Source of the DNA: Alkalibacterium sp.
GTDB taxonomy: Bacteria; Bacillota; Bacilli; Lactobacillales; Carnobacteriaceae_A
Direction of reading: 5' to 3'
NCBI GenBank assembly: GCA_020832185.1
Contig: JAFIFE010000025.1
Coordinates: 1 to 64,000 of the forward strand
Length of the DNA: 64,000 bases
The notes below the pieces were generated by a model. The model saw nothing but the letters and a program-made list of their open reading frames with translations, did not search any database and was not told the origin of the DNA. A program made the position numbers and the translations under genes. Below are positions 8,012 through 19,992 of this stretch, one piece after another. Positions within the stretch are counted from its first letter, which is position 1, and every line of letters starts with the position of its first letter.

Positions 8012-10036
8012 TTATTTTTTAACTAATAGTTTTACATCAAAAGGTTCCAGCTGAATCTTATCTGAAACCTTCTGATTCGTTAACACATCGGTACACCCCT
8101 TGAATGAACTATGAAACTGCTGAACGTCGTTTCTATGGTTCATTATAAAATAGAACGTCTTTTCTCCTTTGACCCGTGATGCAATTTCGACTCCTTCGGG
8201 CACGTCATCAAAGGTTTCGATTTCTTTTTCAGTTAATATGTGTGCAATCAGTTCGTTAAGCATAGTCTGCTCAGGAACTGTGCCCACATACCATGCTTCT
8301 CCTGAACCGAATCGATTTTTGGTGACTGCGGGCATACCTTTATAGAAGTCAGAATTATACGCTACCACCATTTCTGCACTTTCTAAATGCACCAAGTCGC
8401 AAAGCATCTCACATTTATATCTTCCTTGGCTAAACAACGCTGCTTCTGTTGCCAATATATTAGTGGTCCCGGGAGCGAGTGCATCGATTTCTTCTACCCA
8501 AATCCCAAGCGTCTCTCTTAACGGGCCAGGGTAGCCGCCTAAGTGTACATTGTCACTCTGATCAACGATCCCGCTCATATAGGTTGTCAAAAACGTCCCA
8601 CCCTGACTGACAAAGGCATCAATTTTTTCACTGACTCCTTCTTTCACCATATAAAGGACTGGTGCCAGAACGATGTCATATTTGGAAAATTTCGAATCCA
8701 TGTGCAGCATGTCGATGTCTACGTGCCTGCTGTAGCAAGCATCATAGTACCGCTGGATCTGATCAACATATCTGAGTGCCACAGATGGGCCACTTGTGTA
8801 TTCAAGTGCCCAGTAGTTATCCCAGTCAAATAAAATCCCGACTCTTGCCTTTGTTTCAGCACCGATCAGGTCATCTCCCAGCCTTTTGAGCTCTCTACCC
8901 AGTTCCATTACTTCTCTATACACACGAGTGTTGCTGTGGCCAGCATGTTCTATCACTGCCCCATGAAATTTTTCAACGGCTCCCTTTGAACGGCGAAGCT
9001 GAAAGAATTGTATTGAGTCTGCTCCATGAGCTATCGACTGATAACTTTGCACACGCATTTTACCCGGTCGTTTCAGTGCATTATAAGGCTGCCAGTTCTG
9101 CTGACTTGGAGTCTGTTCCATCAGCATGAAACTCTCCCCACCTTTCAATCCGCGCATCAGATCGTGATTCATCGCGGTATGACTTAACGGGGTATTGTAG
9201 CTTGGATAGTTATCCCAGGAAACGATATCCATTTCTTTTGCCCACTTGAAATAATCCAATCCCTTATACGTTCCCATCAAGTTTGTTGTTGTCGGTGTTT
9301 CTTTATCGTACAAACGGATAATGTCTCGTTCCATTTTAAAGTTGTTCAGTAAACTATCGGAATTAAATCGACGATAATCTATTGATAGACCCGCAAAAGC
9401 AGCAGCTGTATCATGAATGCCATCGCCTAAGTAGTTCGGAACGACTATGTCATCAAACTCATATAGAGTGTGTCCCCAGAAAGACATATTCCATGCTTCA
9501 TTTACTACTTCTATCGTTTCATACTTATCTTTCACCCATACCCGAAACGCTTTTTCACATTGTTCACAGTAACATTCGCCACTATATTCGTTGGAGATAT
9601 GCCAGATCTTCAGATTGGGGTGTCCGCTGTATCTTTGAGCTAAACGGTGAACGAGTTCTGATGCAAACCGTTTAAACGACGGACTATTTGGACAGTGATT
9701 ATGTCGATGTCCAAATTTATGCTTTCTTCCTTCAAAGTCTACGCGTGTGACATCAGGGAACTTACGGCACATCCATGCAGGGATTGCTGCAGTAGATGTT
9801 CCCAGTACAATTTCCATATCTTCTTTGGCTAAACGTTCAATAACTGCATCAAGCTCAGAGAAGTCATACTCATTCTCCGATGGCTGCAGCCTAGCCCATG
9901 AAAACACATTGATCGTGGCAGAATTGATATGGGCCTCGTTGAACATGCGCATATCCTCTTCCCAAATATCTTTTGGCCATTGTTCGGGATTATAGTCCCC
10001 GCCGTATAACATTTTGTCGAAGTATTGTTCTCTCAT
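8012..10036 (-). CDS. GH42 beta-galactosidase
   Basis: A 674-residue cytoplasmic beta-galactosidase (no signal peptide). The family N-terminus YGGDYNPEQWP is present. The acid/base Glu is in HISNEYSGE (about 150) and the nucleophile Glu is in MLMEQTPSQQNW (about 307). The Zn-binding cysteine cluster is intact (ECYCEQC plus an upstream Cys). Domain order is TIM barrel, trimerisation domain (about 390-600) and C-terminal beta domain. In this locus it would remove galactosyl side chains from imported xyloglucan oligosaccharides (inference from neighbours). The start at 10036 has GGAGG 5 bases upstream; the ATG five codons earlier has its SD abutting the codon. It is followed by GH5 and preceded by the alpha-xylosidase gene. 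Confidence 0.92.
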   Translation of the reverse strand: MREQYFDKMLYGGDYNPEQWPKDIWEEDMRMFNEAHINSATINVFSWARLQPSENEYDFSELDAVIERLAKEDMEIVLGTSTAAIPAWMCRKFPDVTRVDFEGRKHKFGHRHNHCPNSPSFKRFASELVHRLAQRYSGHPNLKIWHISNEYSGECYCEQCEKAFRVWVKDKYETIEVVNEAWNMSFWGHTLYEFDDIVVPNYLGDGIHDTAAAFAGLSIDYRRFNSDSLLNNFKMERDIIRLYDKETPTTTNLMGTYKGLDYFKWAKEMDIVSWDNYPSYNTPLSHTAMNHDLMRGLKGGESFMLMEQTPSQQNWQPYNALKRPGKMRVQSYQSIAHGADSIQFFQLRRSKGAVEKFHGAVIEHAGHSNTRVYREVMELGRELKRLGDDLIGAETKARVGILFDWDNYWALEYTSGPSVALRYVDQIQRYYDACYSRHVDIDMLHMDSKFSKYDIVLAPVLYMVKEGVSEKIDAFVSQGGTFLTTYMSGIVDQSDNVHLGGYPGPLRETLGIWVEEIDALAPGTTNILATEAALFSQGRYKCEMLCDLVHLESAEMVVAYNSDFYKGMPAVTKNRFGSGEAWYVGTVPEQTMLNELIAHILTEKEIETFDDVPEGVEIASRVKGEKTFYFIMNHRNDVQQFHSSFKGCTDVLTNQKVSDKIQLEPFDVKLLVKK

Positions 10037-10103
10037 GTTTTCCTCCACCATTCCTTGTATGTATAAAAAAGGAAAACAAACTGAATTGTTTTCCTTTTAA
10101 TTG

Positions 10104-12413
10104 TTACTGTGAAAATGTTGCTTGCTCAGAAGTTAGTTTGATGAGTGTCCCTAAAGCATGAGACTCGACCTCTCCACCATCACTATCTAATACTTCCTTG
10201 ACGTTACGCAGGAGAATCTGTACATTTTTCAACCCTTCAGTAGTAACAGTATAGTTAGTCTCTTCACGGGTAATCGAGACAGATCCCATTTTTTCACCCT
10301 TAGTATCGACAATTGTTGTTGCTGCTTTCAATCCATCAGACAGCTCAAATACATGAACCGTTATATCCTCAGCATAGTTGTATTCCGCTTTAGTATTGAC
10401 TGACCCCTCAACAATCAGACTGTTTGGTTTAGCCAATAATGGGAGGCTCATATAGTCATGCGTTTCATGGTACCAACGTCCACCTTCCAGCACTTCATTT
10501 GTTAAGTAATTAGTCCATTTCCCTTCAGGCACATAAACGTCCACTGAACCTTTGTCATTAAATATAGGTGCCACTAGCAGCTGTTCCCCAAGCATAAATT
10601 GTCTATCCAATGAATGACAGCTTAAATCTTCAGGAAATTCCAAAACCATTGAGCGCATCATTGGGATTCCTTTTGTTGCTTTTACTGCTTCATTCATTAA
10701 ATAAGGCATCAAGCTCAGCTTCAATTTAGTGAACTTACGAGAGACATCAACTGCTTCCTCATCATATACCCACGGTACCTTATACTCTTTGCTTCCATGG
10801 TAACGACTGTGTGAGGATAGCAGCCCAAACTGGGTCCATCGTTTATATAAATCTGAAGTGGATCCTTCCTCAAATCCGCCTATATCATGACTCCAGTAGC
10901 CAAATCCACTCATACCAAAGGATAAACCAGCTCTTAAAGACTCTGCCATTGAAGGATAATCAGATGTGCTGTCTCCGCCCCAGTGAACTGGAAATTTCTG
11001 ACCCCCAACTGTAGCCGAGCGCGCAAATACTACGGCTTCATTATTACCGCGTTTTTCTTTCAATAAGTCAAAAACGACCTGATTATAGATTTGTGAATAA
11101 TAATTGTGCATGCGTTCGGGTTCGGATCCATCATGGTAGACAACATCAACCGGGATACGTTCGCCGAAATCTGTTTTAAACGAATCCACACCCATGTCCA
11201 TCAACCGAGACAGATGCCCTTGATACCACTCAACTGCTTCGGGATTAGTAAAGTCGATGATAGCCAGTCCCGCCTGCCATTTATCCCATTGCCAGACATC
11301 TCCGTTAAATCGTTTAATAAAGTAGCCTTTTTCCATTCCTTCGTCGAACAAAGGTGATTTCTGACCTACATACGGATTGATCCATACACAAATTTTCAGC
11401 CCTTTTTCTTTTAATCGGTTCAGCATTTTTGCAGGTTCAGGGAACATTCGCTTGTCCCACTTGAAGTTAACCCACTCATATTCTTCCATCCACAAACAGT
11501 CAAAATGGAAAACCTCTAAGGGAATATCTCTTTCAATCATTCCATCAACAAAATGATTAACTGTTTCTTCGTCATAATCAGTCAAAAATGATGTGCTCAT
11601 CCATAGACCAAATGACCATGCTGGCGGTAAAGTCGGTTTCCCTGTTAAAGTCGTATAATTTTCAAGGACATTTTTCATCGAGTCCCCTGCGACAATATAG
11701 TACTCCATGACTTCTCCTGGAACACTGAACTGAACACGAGACACTTTCTCACTTCCAATTTCATAACTCACTTTTTGAGGAGTATTGACAAAAACGCCAT
11801 ATTCACGATTACTCATATAAAACGGAATGTTTTTGTATGCTTGCTCTGTCCCTGTCCCTCCATCTGCATTCCAGATGTCAACAGTCTGTCCATTTTTAAC
11901 AAAATTGGTGAAGCGTTCGCCTAATCCGTAAATTTTCTCGTCGACATCTAAAGTCAGCTGCTCACTGATGTAGGCCTGTTTCAAGTTAGTGTCACGGATA
12001 TATGCTTGCCCCCTCGGCTTGCTTGAGGTCAAGACTTTGCCGTTTCGTTCAAACATGATTTCATATGGAGCAGTCTTTTTCACAACAGCTTTTAGTTCGC
12101 CTGATTGAAATACTGCCGTTTCATCATTGTCTTCAATCTTGACTCCAGGATTCGAATGGGTTAATTCAAAATCAGGACCGGGGCTGACTGCTCCTTTATG
12201 ATGATATACTTTAACTCCTATAATATTGTCATGGGGTGAGGTCAGTTCTATAGTCAACATTCCACTATCTAATGTTGCGCCTTTATCTCCGATATATCTG
12301 AATGGTGCAAATAATGTTAATTGATTGTCTTTCTGTCTTGTTGCATACACATTTGCCGGGTAATCCACTTCATATCCTTCTTTTACCAGCCAACCGCCGT
12401 CTAAATACTTCAT
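10104..12413 (-). CDS. yicI: GH31 alpha-xylosidase (YicI type)
   Basis: A 769-residue cytoplasmic enzyme releasing terminal alpha-1,6-linked xylose from xyloglucan oligosaccharides such as isoprimeverose. The nucleophile motif FKTDFGERIPVDV is the alpha-xylosidase signature, in contrast to the GH31 alpha-glucosidase version. Asp415 and the acid/base Asp481 (WGGDSTSDY) sit at nearly the same positions as in E. coli YicI (416 and 482). The N-terminal beta-sandwich and C-terminal beta domains are of normal length. The start at 12413 has GAGGTG 5 bases upstream. It overlaps in neither direction but lies 10 bp after the GH1 stop, so it is part of the same operon. Confidence 0.93.
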   Translation of the reverse strand: MKYLDGGWLVKEGYEVDYPANVYATRQKDNQLTLFAPFRYIGDKGATLDSGMLTIELTSPHDNIIGVKVYHHKGAVSPGPDFELTHSNPGVKIEDNDETAVFQSGELKAVVKKTAPYEIMFERNGKVLTSSKPRGQAYIRDTNLKQAYISEQLTLDVDEKIYGLGERFTNFVKNGQTVDIWNADGGTGTEQAYKNIPFYMSNREYGVFVNTPQKVSYEIGSEKVSRVQFSVPGEVMEYYIVAGDSMKNVLENYTTLTGKPTLPPAWSFGLWMSTSFLTDYDEETVNHFVDGMIERDIPLEVFHFDCLWMEEYEWVNFKWDKRMFPEPAKMLNRLKEKGLKICVWINPYVGQKSPLFDEGMEKGYFIKRFNGDVWQWDKWQAGLAIIDFTNPEAVEWYQGHLSRLMDMGVDSFKTDFGERIPVDVVYHDGSEPERMHNYYSQIYNQVVFDLLKEKRGNNEAVVFARSATVGGQKFPVHWGGDSTSDYPSMAESLRAGLSFGMSGFGYWSHDIGGFEEGSTSDLYKRWTQFGLLSSHSRYHGSKEYKVPWVYDEEAVDVSRKFTKLKLSLMPYLMNEAVKATKGIPMMRSMVLEFPEDLSCHSLDRQFMLGEQLLVAPIFNDKGSVDVYVPEGKWTNYLTNEVLEGGRWYHETHDYMSLPLLAKPNSLIVEGSVNTKAEYNYAEDITVHVFELSDGLKAATTIVDTKGEKMGSVSITREETNYTVTTEGLKNVQILLRNVKEVLDSDGGEVESHALGTLIKLTSEQATFSQ

Positions 12414-12423
12414 TATTTCACCT

Positions 12424-14804
<2,381 letters not shown>

Positions 14805-14839
14805 ATCGAAAACTCCCTTGGTTCGTTTAAAAAAGAAGA

Positions 14840-14883
14840 GATGAAAAGTATCCACTCCTCGAGAGGTAAGGATACTTTTCATC
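14840..14883 (-). terminator. Hairpin after the binding-protein gene (attenuator or stabiliser)
   Basis: A perfect 14-bp stem (GATGAAAAGTATCC and its complement) lies 12 bases after the binding-protein stop. On the minus strand it is followed by TCTTCTTTTTT. It probably causes partial termination, so that the binding protein is made in excess over the kinase and glycosidases downstream. Confidence 0.75.
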
Positions 14884-14894
14884 TGTCATCTTTC

Positions 14895-16595
14895 CTACTC
14901 GACTTCTCCCCACAATTCGATTCTATTGTTTACTATATTAGTCATTTCTTCGTTGGCTTCTTCAACACCGAATGAAATCAGCTGTTCCTGCATTTCATCC
15001 CAAATCGCATCAAAATTTTCTGGAGCTGCTAAAATGGCTTCAGTTATTTTTTGAGTAGTGTAATCATCTGCTCTCTGTTGTACGATGTTAACCTGGCTGT
15101 CTGTCGGAAGAGGAATTTCATAAGCTCTTCCGTGGTTAGGAATACCTAAATCTTCCGGTGCGGGGAATAAGTCGATCCATAGGTTAGCACCGTACTGATC
15201 TAAGGTTTCTATCTCAGCGTCTACAAAGTTTGTACGCACATCTTCTTCGGTCGTACGTGTAATGCTTTGTCCATTAGAGTCTTCTGCTCCATTGCCCCAT
15301 TGAGGGAAAGGATAAGCATACTGTCCTACACCTGTTTCAAATGAGTAATTGGTATTGGTTTGAGCGTTTTCTCTATCTTCGTCTAACTGAACACGCTGAC
15401 CGTCGACTATTTCATAGTTAATGCCTTCCACTCCCCAGTTTGTAAGGATCTGGGCTTCTTCAGATGCCATCCAGTCCAAGAAATCAAAGGCTTCTTCGAT
15501 ATTATCCGAATCAGCACTAATCGAAATACCTGTTGTTCCAGTAAATCCATAATCTCTTGTACTCATAGGTTGAACATCTTCATTTAGAGTGACGGGAAGT
15601 GGTGCCCATAATCCCCATTCATTACCTTCAGAACGTAAAGCTGCTTCAGCTGCTCCAATATTCCAGTCCTGATCAGCAATGGCCAACACTCTGCCTGATG
15701 ACAGTTTAGAAATGTATGTGTCATGTGTATGTGTGAATGACTCCGGATCGAGCAACCCTTTGGCATTCATTCCGTTCAGCCATTTGAAGTATTCTTTAAA
15801 TTCATCTTTCTGGAACTTATAAGTGGTTTCTCCAGTTTCTTCGTCTACTTGCCACTGGCCATCATCCTGGAATCCTGCAACGAATCCAGCTGGATTTCCA
15901 ACCGTGATCAGCCAGCGCCAGTCACTTCCCGAAAGACTCATTGGAATCCATTCTTCTCCATTCTCATTCGTTGGATTTTCTTCCAAGAATTGGACGAGGG
16001 CATCTTCGTAATCTTCAAGGGTACTGATTTCTGGATAATCCAGGTCTCTCAATACGCCTAACTGAAGCATCATCGTTCCACTAGTTTCAAGGTACTGGTT
16101 CTCTACTCCACCAGTTCCTACATGGTAAATTTGAGGATCTTCCAGGTTATTACGCAAGCGGTCCAACTGATCTCCATACATTGCTTTTAAGTTGTCGCCC
16201 CGTTCTTCTATCAGATCATCTAGAGGCTGCACAGCACCAGAATCGATCAGCTGGTTGATTCCTCCCTTGCCGAAAATTAGATCTGGGAAGTCTCCACTCC
16301 CGATCATCAAAGCTATAGCTTCAAGATCATCTCCACCTACCGGATAAGAAATATCTAATTGAACGCCAGTTTTCTCTGTTATTTCCTGAGCAACAGCATT
16401 ATCAAACCCATCCGTTTGAGGTAAATCTGCGTGAAACATGGTTAAAGTAACTGGCTCAGATGTTTCGTTTCCATTATCTGGATAGCCATTCCCTCCATTT
16501 GTCGCTGCATCACCGTCTCCTTCACCATTCCCACAAGCTGATAAAATCAATGCACTTGATAATACGATTGGACCCACTAATTTCTTGAAATTCAT
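14895..16595 (-). CDS. ABC importer substrate-binding lipoprotein (LplA/YtcQ type)
   Basis: A 566-residue lipoprotein. The signal peptide ends in the lipobox LSACG (Cys at about 21), followed by a flexible Gly/Asn/Asp linker. The mature part is a large two-lobed extracellular solute-binding protein of family 1, of the long type that works with LplB/LplC-like permeases and binds oligosaccharides. The context (xyloglucan glycosidases) suggests xyloglucan oligosaccharides as ligand. A GGAGG site lies upstream of the ATG. It is the third gene of the permease-permease-binding protein operon and is followed by a strong hairpin. Confidence 0.92.
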   Translation of the reverse strand: MNFKKLVGPIVLSSALILSACGNGEGDGDAATNGGNGYPDNGNETSEPVTLTMFHADLPQTDGFDNAVAQEITEKTGVQLDISYPVGGDDLEAIALMIGSGDFPDLIFGKGGINQLIDSGAVQPLDDLIEERGDNLKAMYGDQLDRLRNNLEDPQIYHVGTGGVENQYLETSGTMMLQLGVLRDLDYPEISTLEDYEDALVQFLEENPTNENGEEWIPMSLSGSDWRWLITVGNPAGFVAGFQDDGQWQVDEETGETTYKFQKDEFKEYFKWLNGMNAKGLLDPESFTHTHDTYISKLSSGRVLAIADQDWNIGAAEAALRSEGNEWGLWAPLPVTLNEDVQPMSTRDYGFTGTTGISISADSDNIEEAFDFLDWMASEEAQILTNWGVEGINYEIVDGQRVQLDEDRENAQTNTNYSFETGVGQYAYPFPQWGNGAEDSNGQSITRTTEEDVRTNFVDAEIETLDQYGANLWIDLFPAPEDLGIPNHGRAYEIPLPTDSQVNIVQQRADDYTTQKITEAILAAPENFDAIWDEMQEQLISFGVEEANEEMTNIVNNRIELWGEVE

Positions 16596-16615
16596 TTATT
16601 TTTTCCTCCTTATTT

Positions 16616-17563
16616 TTAGCTTTTTACAGCTCCTAAAGTTAATCCTGAAACAAAATATTTTTGTAAAAACGGATACACTATGACGATTGGAATCGTTACA
16701 ATAATAGTAGCAGCCATTTTAATTGATTCCGGTGTTGTTCTGATAATGGCTCCTTCTGTCTGGTTCAGCTGGTGAACCTGCGAAGATGTCATGGATTGAG
16801 CGTTACCCAATATCTGCATTAACTCATATTGGAGCGTTGTTAAATTTACGTTTGCTCCCGCATATAAATACGTATCAAACCAGTTGTTCCACTGTCCTAC
16901 GGCCGTAAACAAAGCAACCGTAGCCAGGACAGGCATACAAAGGGGCATGATGATTTTTAGGAATATTGTAATATCATTTGCTCCATCGATTCTTGCTGAT
17001 TCTTCAAGTGCCTCAGGTAAACCATCGATAAATGAGCGAATAACGATAACATTGAACGCATTCAATAACGCAGGAATGATATAGACTGCAAAAGAGTTCA
17101 TTAACCCAACATTTCTTATGACTAAGTAAGTGGGCACTAATCCACCACTCACATACATGGTAAGCACCAATATAATACCTAATGGTCTTCTGAAAATATA
17201 GTTTTTCCTGCTTAAAATGTAAGCCAGGACTGCACATGTAAATGTGGCTGTTATTGTCCCAATTACAGTTCGCAGGACAGAGTTTCGAAAAGCAATGACC
17301 CAGTTATTGTTTCCGGAAAAAATTTCCCGATAATTCTGTAATGTAAAATCTCTGGGGTAAATGGTTAGTCCCCCGCGCGCTGTGTCTACTGCATTATTTA
17401 ACGATATAGCTAATACATGCAGGAATGGATATAGTGTCACTACAATGACTACAATCATGAATAACCCTATGAATACATCTGTTTTTGTCGGTCGCTCACT
17501 CCATTTCTTTTTTTTCTTAGTATTAATACTATTTCCATGCTTTTCACTAATGGTTGTTTCCAT
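16616..17563 (-). CDS. ABC importer permease, LplC/YtcP type
   Basis: A 315-residue inner-membrane permease with six predicted membrane segments. The EAA loop that contacts the ATPase reads EALEESARIDGANDITIFLKI. It ends with the family C-terminus PFLQKYFVSGLTLGAVKS. It pairs with the 17579-18559 gene product; the two start/stop points are 15 bp apart. No ATPase gene is present in the locus, so a shared MsmX-type ATPase elsewhere in the genome is expected. GGAG lies 7 bases before the ATG. Confidence 0.93.
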   Translation of the reverse strand: METTISEKHGNSINTKKKKKWSERPTKTDVFIGLFMIVVIVVTLYPFLHVLAISLNNAVDTARGGLTIYPRDFTLQNYREIFSGNNNWVIAFRNSVLRTVIGTITATFTCAVLAYILSRKNYIFRRPLGIILVLTMYVSGGLVPTYLVIRNVGLMNSFAVYIIPALLNAFNVIVIRSFIDGLPEALEESARIDGANDITIFLKIIMPLCMPVLATVALFTAVGQWNNWFDTYLYAGANVNLTTLQYELMQILGNAQSMTSSQVHQLNQTEGAIIRTTPESIKMAATIIVTIPIVIVYPFLQKYFVSGLTLGAVKS

Positions 17564-17578
17564 CTTATGGCTCCTTCC

Positions 17579-18559
17579 TTACATGATCGATATATCGCTT
17601 GTTTTTTTAGCTATCGTGTTAAACGTGAAGATCAAAATGATTGAAATAACTGACTTGAATATTCCGATAGCTGTACCAAATGAGTATCTGAACATTCCGA
17701 TTCCATAATCCAGAGCATATTTTTCAATTACAATTGCCGCATCTGCGACGATGTTGTTCCCCAGTAGCATCTGTCTTTCAAATCCGATATTAATAATATT
17801 TCCGATACTCATGATCATTAAGATAATAATGATTGGTTTGATTGAAGGAAGTGTGATATGCCACATTTTTTGAAAGCGATTGGCTCCGTCTACATGAGCC
17901 GCTTCATACATTTCCTGACTGATACTTGTCATAGCAGCCAGATAAATAATGGCGTTCCACCCCGTTGACTTCCAGACCTCGGCTGCAGTGACTATCCCCC
18001 AGAACATATCAGGTCTTGCCATAAAATTAATGGGTGAGTCTGTAAAGTTCAGGAACTGTAGGATGTTATTGACGACACCCGTGTTGGATAACATAGTCGT
18101 GACTAAGTTTGCGACAACTACCCATGAAACAAAGTGAGGAAGATAAGATATAGTTTGAGTCATCTTTTTAAACCGTGTAAATCTTAATTCATTGAGCAAT
18201 AAGGCGAATGAAATGGCTGTTCCAGTCCCGAATATTAACCCAAGCCCACCCATTCCAATTGTATTTCTTAAGGCTGTATAGAAAAGGGAGTCATTGAACA
18301 GAACTCTAAAATGATGAAAACCGACCCAGTCAGATCCAAGAAACCCATTTTGAGGTCTATAATCCTGAAAGGCAACAATCCAACCTATCAATGGTGTATA
18401 AGCAAATATTGCCAGCCAGATAACAAATGGTATAGACATTCCAATCAGCAACTTCTGCTGTTTGATAAGTTTCCATGTGATTTTCTTTTTAGGCATTTGC
18501 TTTTGCCTTGCTTTTATCTGACCCTGTTTTTCAATGTCTATTACTTTAGCTGATTCCAT
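17579..18559 (-). CDS. ABC importer permease, LplB type
   Basis: About 326 residues, six predicted membrane helices after a basic cytoplasmic N-terminus (KKKITWKLIKQQK). The N-terminal part includes the LplB-typical PLIGWIVAFQDYRP segment and the EAA loop reads EMYEAAHVDGANRFQKMWHI. The start at 18559 is the ATG 5 bases after AAAGGTGG; a GTG three codons earlier overlaps that site. It is the first gene of the importer operon, directly downstream of the promoter with an overlapping cre site at 18595-18623. Confidence 0.92.
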   Translation of the reverse strand: MESAKVIDIEKQGQIKARQKQMPKKKITWKLIKQQKLLIGMSIPFVIWLAIFAYTPLIGWIVAFQDYRPQNGFLGSDWVGFHHFRVLFNDSLFYTALRNTIGMGGLGLIFGTGTAISFALLLNELRFTRFKKMTQTISYLPHFVSWVVVANLVTTMLSNTGVVNNILQFLNFTDSPINFMARPDMFWGIVTAAEVWKSTGWNAIIYLAAMTSISQEMYEAAHVDGANRFQKMWHITLPSIKPIIIILMIMSIGNIINIGFERQMLLGNNIVADAAIVIEKYALDYGIGMFRYSFGTAIGIFKSVISIILIFTFNTIAKKTSDISIM

Positions 18560-18594
18560 ACTAACCACCTTTCTTTCGTTAAATAAATAATACC

Positions 18595-18623
18595 TGATAA
18601 CGCTTCCAATAAAAACATGACAA
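18595..18623 (-). promoter_or_regulatory. Promoter with overlapping CcpA cre site for the importer operon
   Basis: Minus strand: -35 TTGTCA (18618-18623), a 17-base spacer and -10 TTATCA (18595-18600). The cre-like sequence TGGAAGCGTTATCA (18595-18608) fits the TGNAANCGNTNNCA pattern fully and overlaps the -10. This predicts carbon catabolite repression of uptake and of the downstream glycosidases. Confidence 0.7.
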
Positions 18624-18639
18624 ACACGCTATCAGTATA

Positions 18640-18677
18640 GTAAAATCTGGACACTTAACGTGTTGTCCAGATTTTAC
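18640..18677 (-). terminator. Terminator closing the sensing operon
   Basis: A 14-bp stem (GTAAAATCTGGACA and complement) around a 10-base loop lies 5 bases after the stop of the lipoprotein gene. It separates the sensing operon from the importer promoter. Confidence 0.75.
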
Positions 18678-18681
18678 TTGT

Positions 18682-19992
18682 CTACTCAAGCTCTCTAAAA
18701 GCCTCAAATAAGTCGTTTAATTTCTCATCAGTCAGTGTAAACTCTTCTACTCCGTCGTTGTCTACTATATAGGTTCCGCTATCAAGTGTAGGGTACAGCT
18801 TAATAACCCTTTCTACAGGTTCTCCTTCATTGATGTAGCCATACGTTAATGTGATTAAATCCCTATCTCCTGGGGATTTTTGATCTTCCTCAGTGATTTC
18901 ACTAAAGTATGACAGTCTGGCTAGATACTGATAAGCTCGTCTCATAATTCCCTCTTCAATTTCCTTGTTATTGAAGTAAAAAGTATGCTCTACAATTACA
19001 TCATCGTCTTCGTCAAGTGAAAACTCACGCTCTACATCAATCATAAATTGATCTGTTTGCCCCTCTATCTTCACTGTTTCAACGGCATCCAGCGGAATAA
19101 GGGCTACAAAATTATCTACGACTGCTAAAGGATCAAATTGATATCTCTCGAGCAGCTGTGTCGGTACTAAGTAATGCTGATTCACGCTAACTACTTTAAG
19201 AAGAGAGAAGCCGGTCTCGTCTGAATCTCCTATTTCAAGTGTTTCTCCGTTCTGTGCTCCAGCTATTTCTATCGTTTGTGTCGCATCTTCTATTTCATTT
19301 TCCGTTTCAATCCCATGTAAACGAGCAAAACTCTCGAGCAGCTGTCCCATCCAGGTGTATTCAATAGACAGATCTGTTTCATAAGGCCCGTGCAAATACC
19401 AGCCACTGATAAAGGGAAGTGTTTCAACCTCCAGCATTCCAGTTGTCTGGTCTAAAGTCAATTCATCCTCATCCTTGAATGTTATTTTTTCAAAGGAGTC
19501 ATTCCCTATGATAAGAGCTGGTTCTAAAAATACTTTATTAAATGGGGACAGAGTATCAGGTAATTCATTTACTTTATACATGGTGTTATTAACTTGAACA
19601 CCTTTGTCGCTGTCAGTGTCCCAAACTTTAATGTCAATAGTGTCCTCGGCGTTCCCAAGCTTGATCGTCAGCGACTCTGTACTCGCAGGTTCCTCTGTGA
19701 TTCTCGTTCCTTTTAATCCTATTAAATCTTCTATAAAAAAAGCTATGGCTCGCTCATCAGCAACATCAAGCTCTTCTGATTGCCATTGTTCATCTTGATA
19801 TACCACCTCAACTGTTTCTTCTCCGGAGACAATAGTCAGTTCTGTTGGAGATAGCGTTTGAGAAACAATAAATTGAACAGACTCCTCAGCTGTATGTGTA
19901 TCCGAGTCAGTCTGTCCTTCTGGTTCATTGCACCCCGCCAGAAATAGAATTGCTACGGGCAGTATGCATTCTATTTTGAATCGCTTAAACAT
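18682..19992 (-). CDS. Lipoprotein with DUF4340-like repeats, in the sensing operon
   Basis: A 436-residue lipoprotein: N-terminal basic residues, hydrophobic core and lipobox LAGC (Cys at about 21). The mature part is strongly acidic and shows segments resembling DUF4340 (short beta strands, a Trp in YQDEQWQ, an ADERAI helix, then LIGLKGTRI), apparently repeated. It begins 8 bases inside the end of the YesL-family gene and is the last gene of the GH95-kinase-regulator-YesL-lipoprotein operon. Its extracytoplasmic location and position next to a sensor kinase make an accessory sensing or wall-proximal role possible, but no function is known. Confidence 0.7.
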   Translation of the reverse strand: MFKRFKIECILPVAILFLAGCNEPEGQTDSDTHTAEESVQFIVSQTLSPTELTIVSGEETVEVVYQDEQWQSEELDVADERAIAFFIEDLIGLKGTRITEEPASTESLTIKLGNAEDTIDIKVWDTDSDKGVQVNNTMYKVNELPDTLSPFNKVFLEPALIIGNDSFEKITFKDEDELTLDQTTGMLEVETLPFISGWYLHGPYETDLSIEYTWMGQLLESFARLHGIETENEIEDATQTIEIAGAQNGETLEIGDSDETGFSLLKVVSVNQHYLVPTQLLERYQFDPLAVVDNFVALIPLDAVETVKIEGQTDQFMIDVEREFSLDEDDDVIVEHTFYFNNKEIEEGIMRRAYQYLARLSYFSEITEEDQKSPGDRDLITLTYGYINEGEPVERVIKLYPTLDSGTYIVDNDGVEEFTLTDEKLNDLFEAFRELE

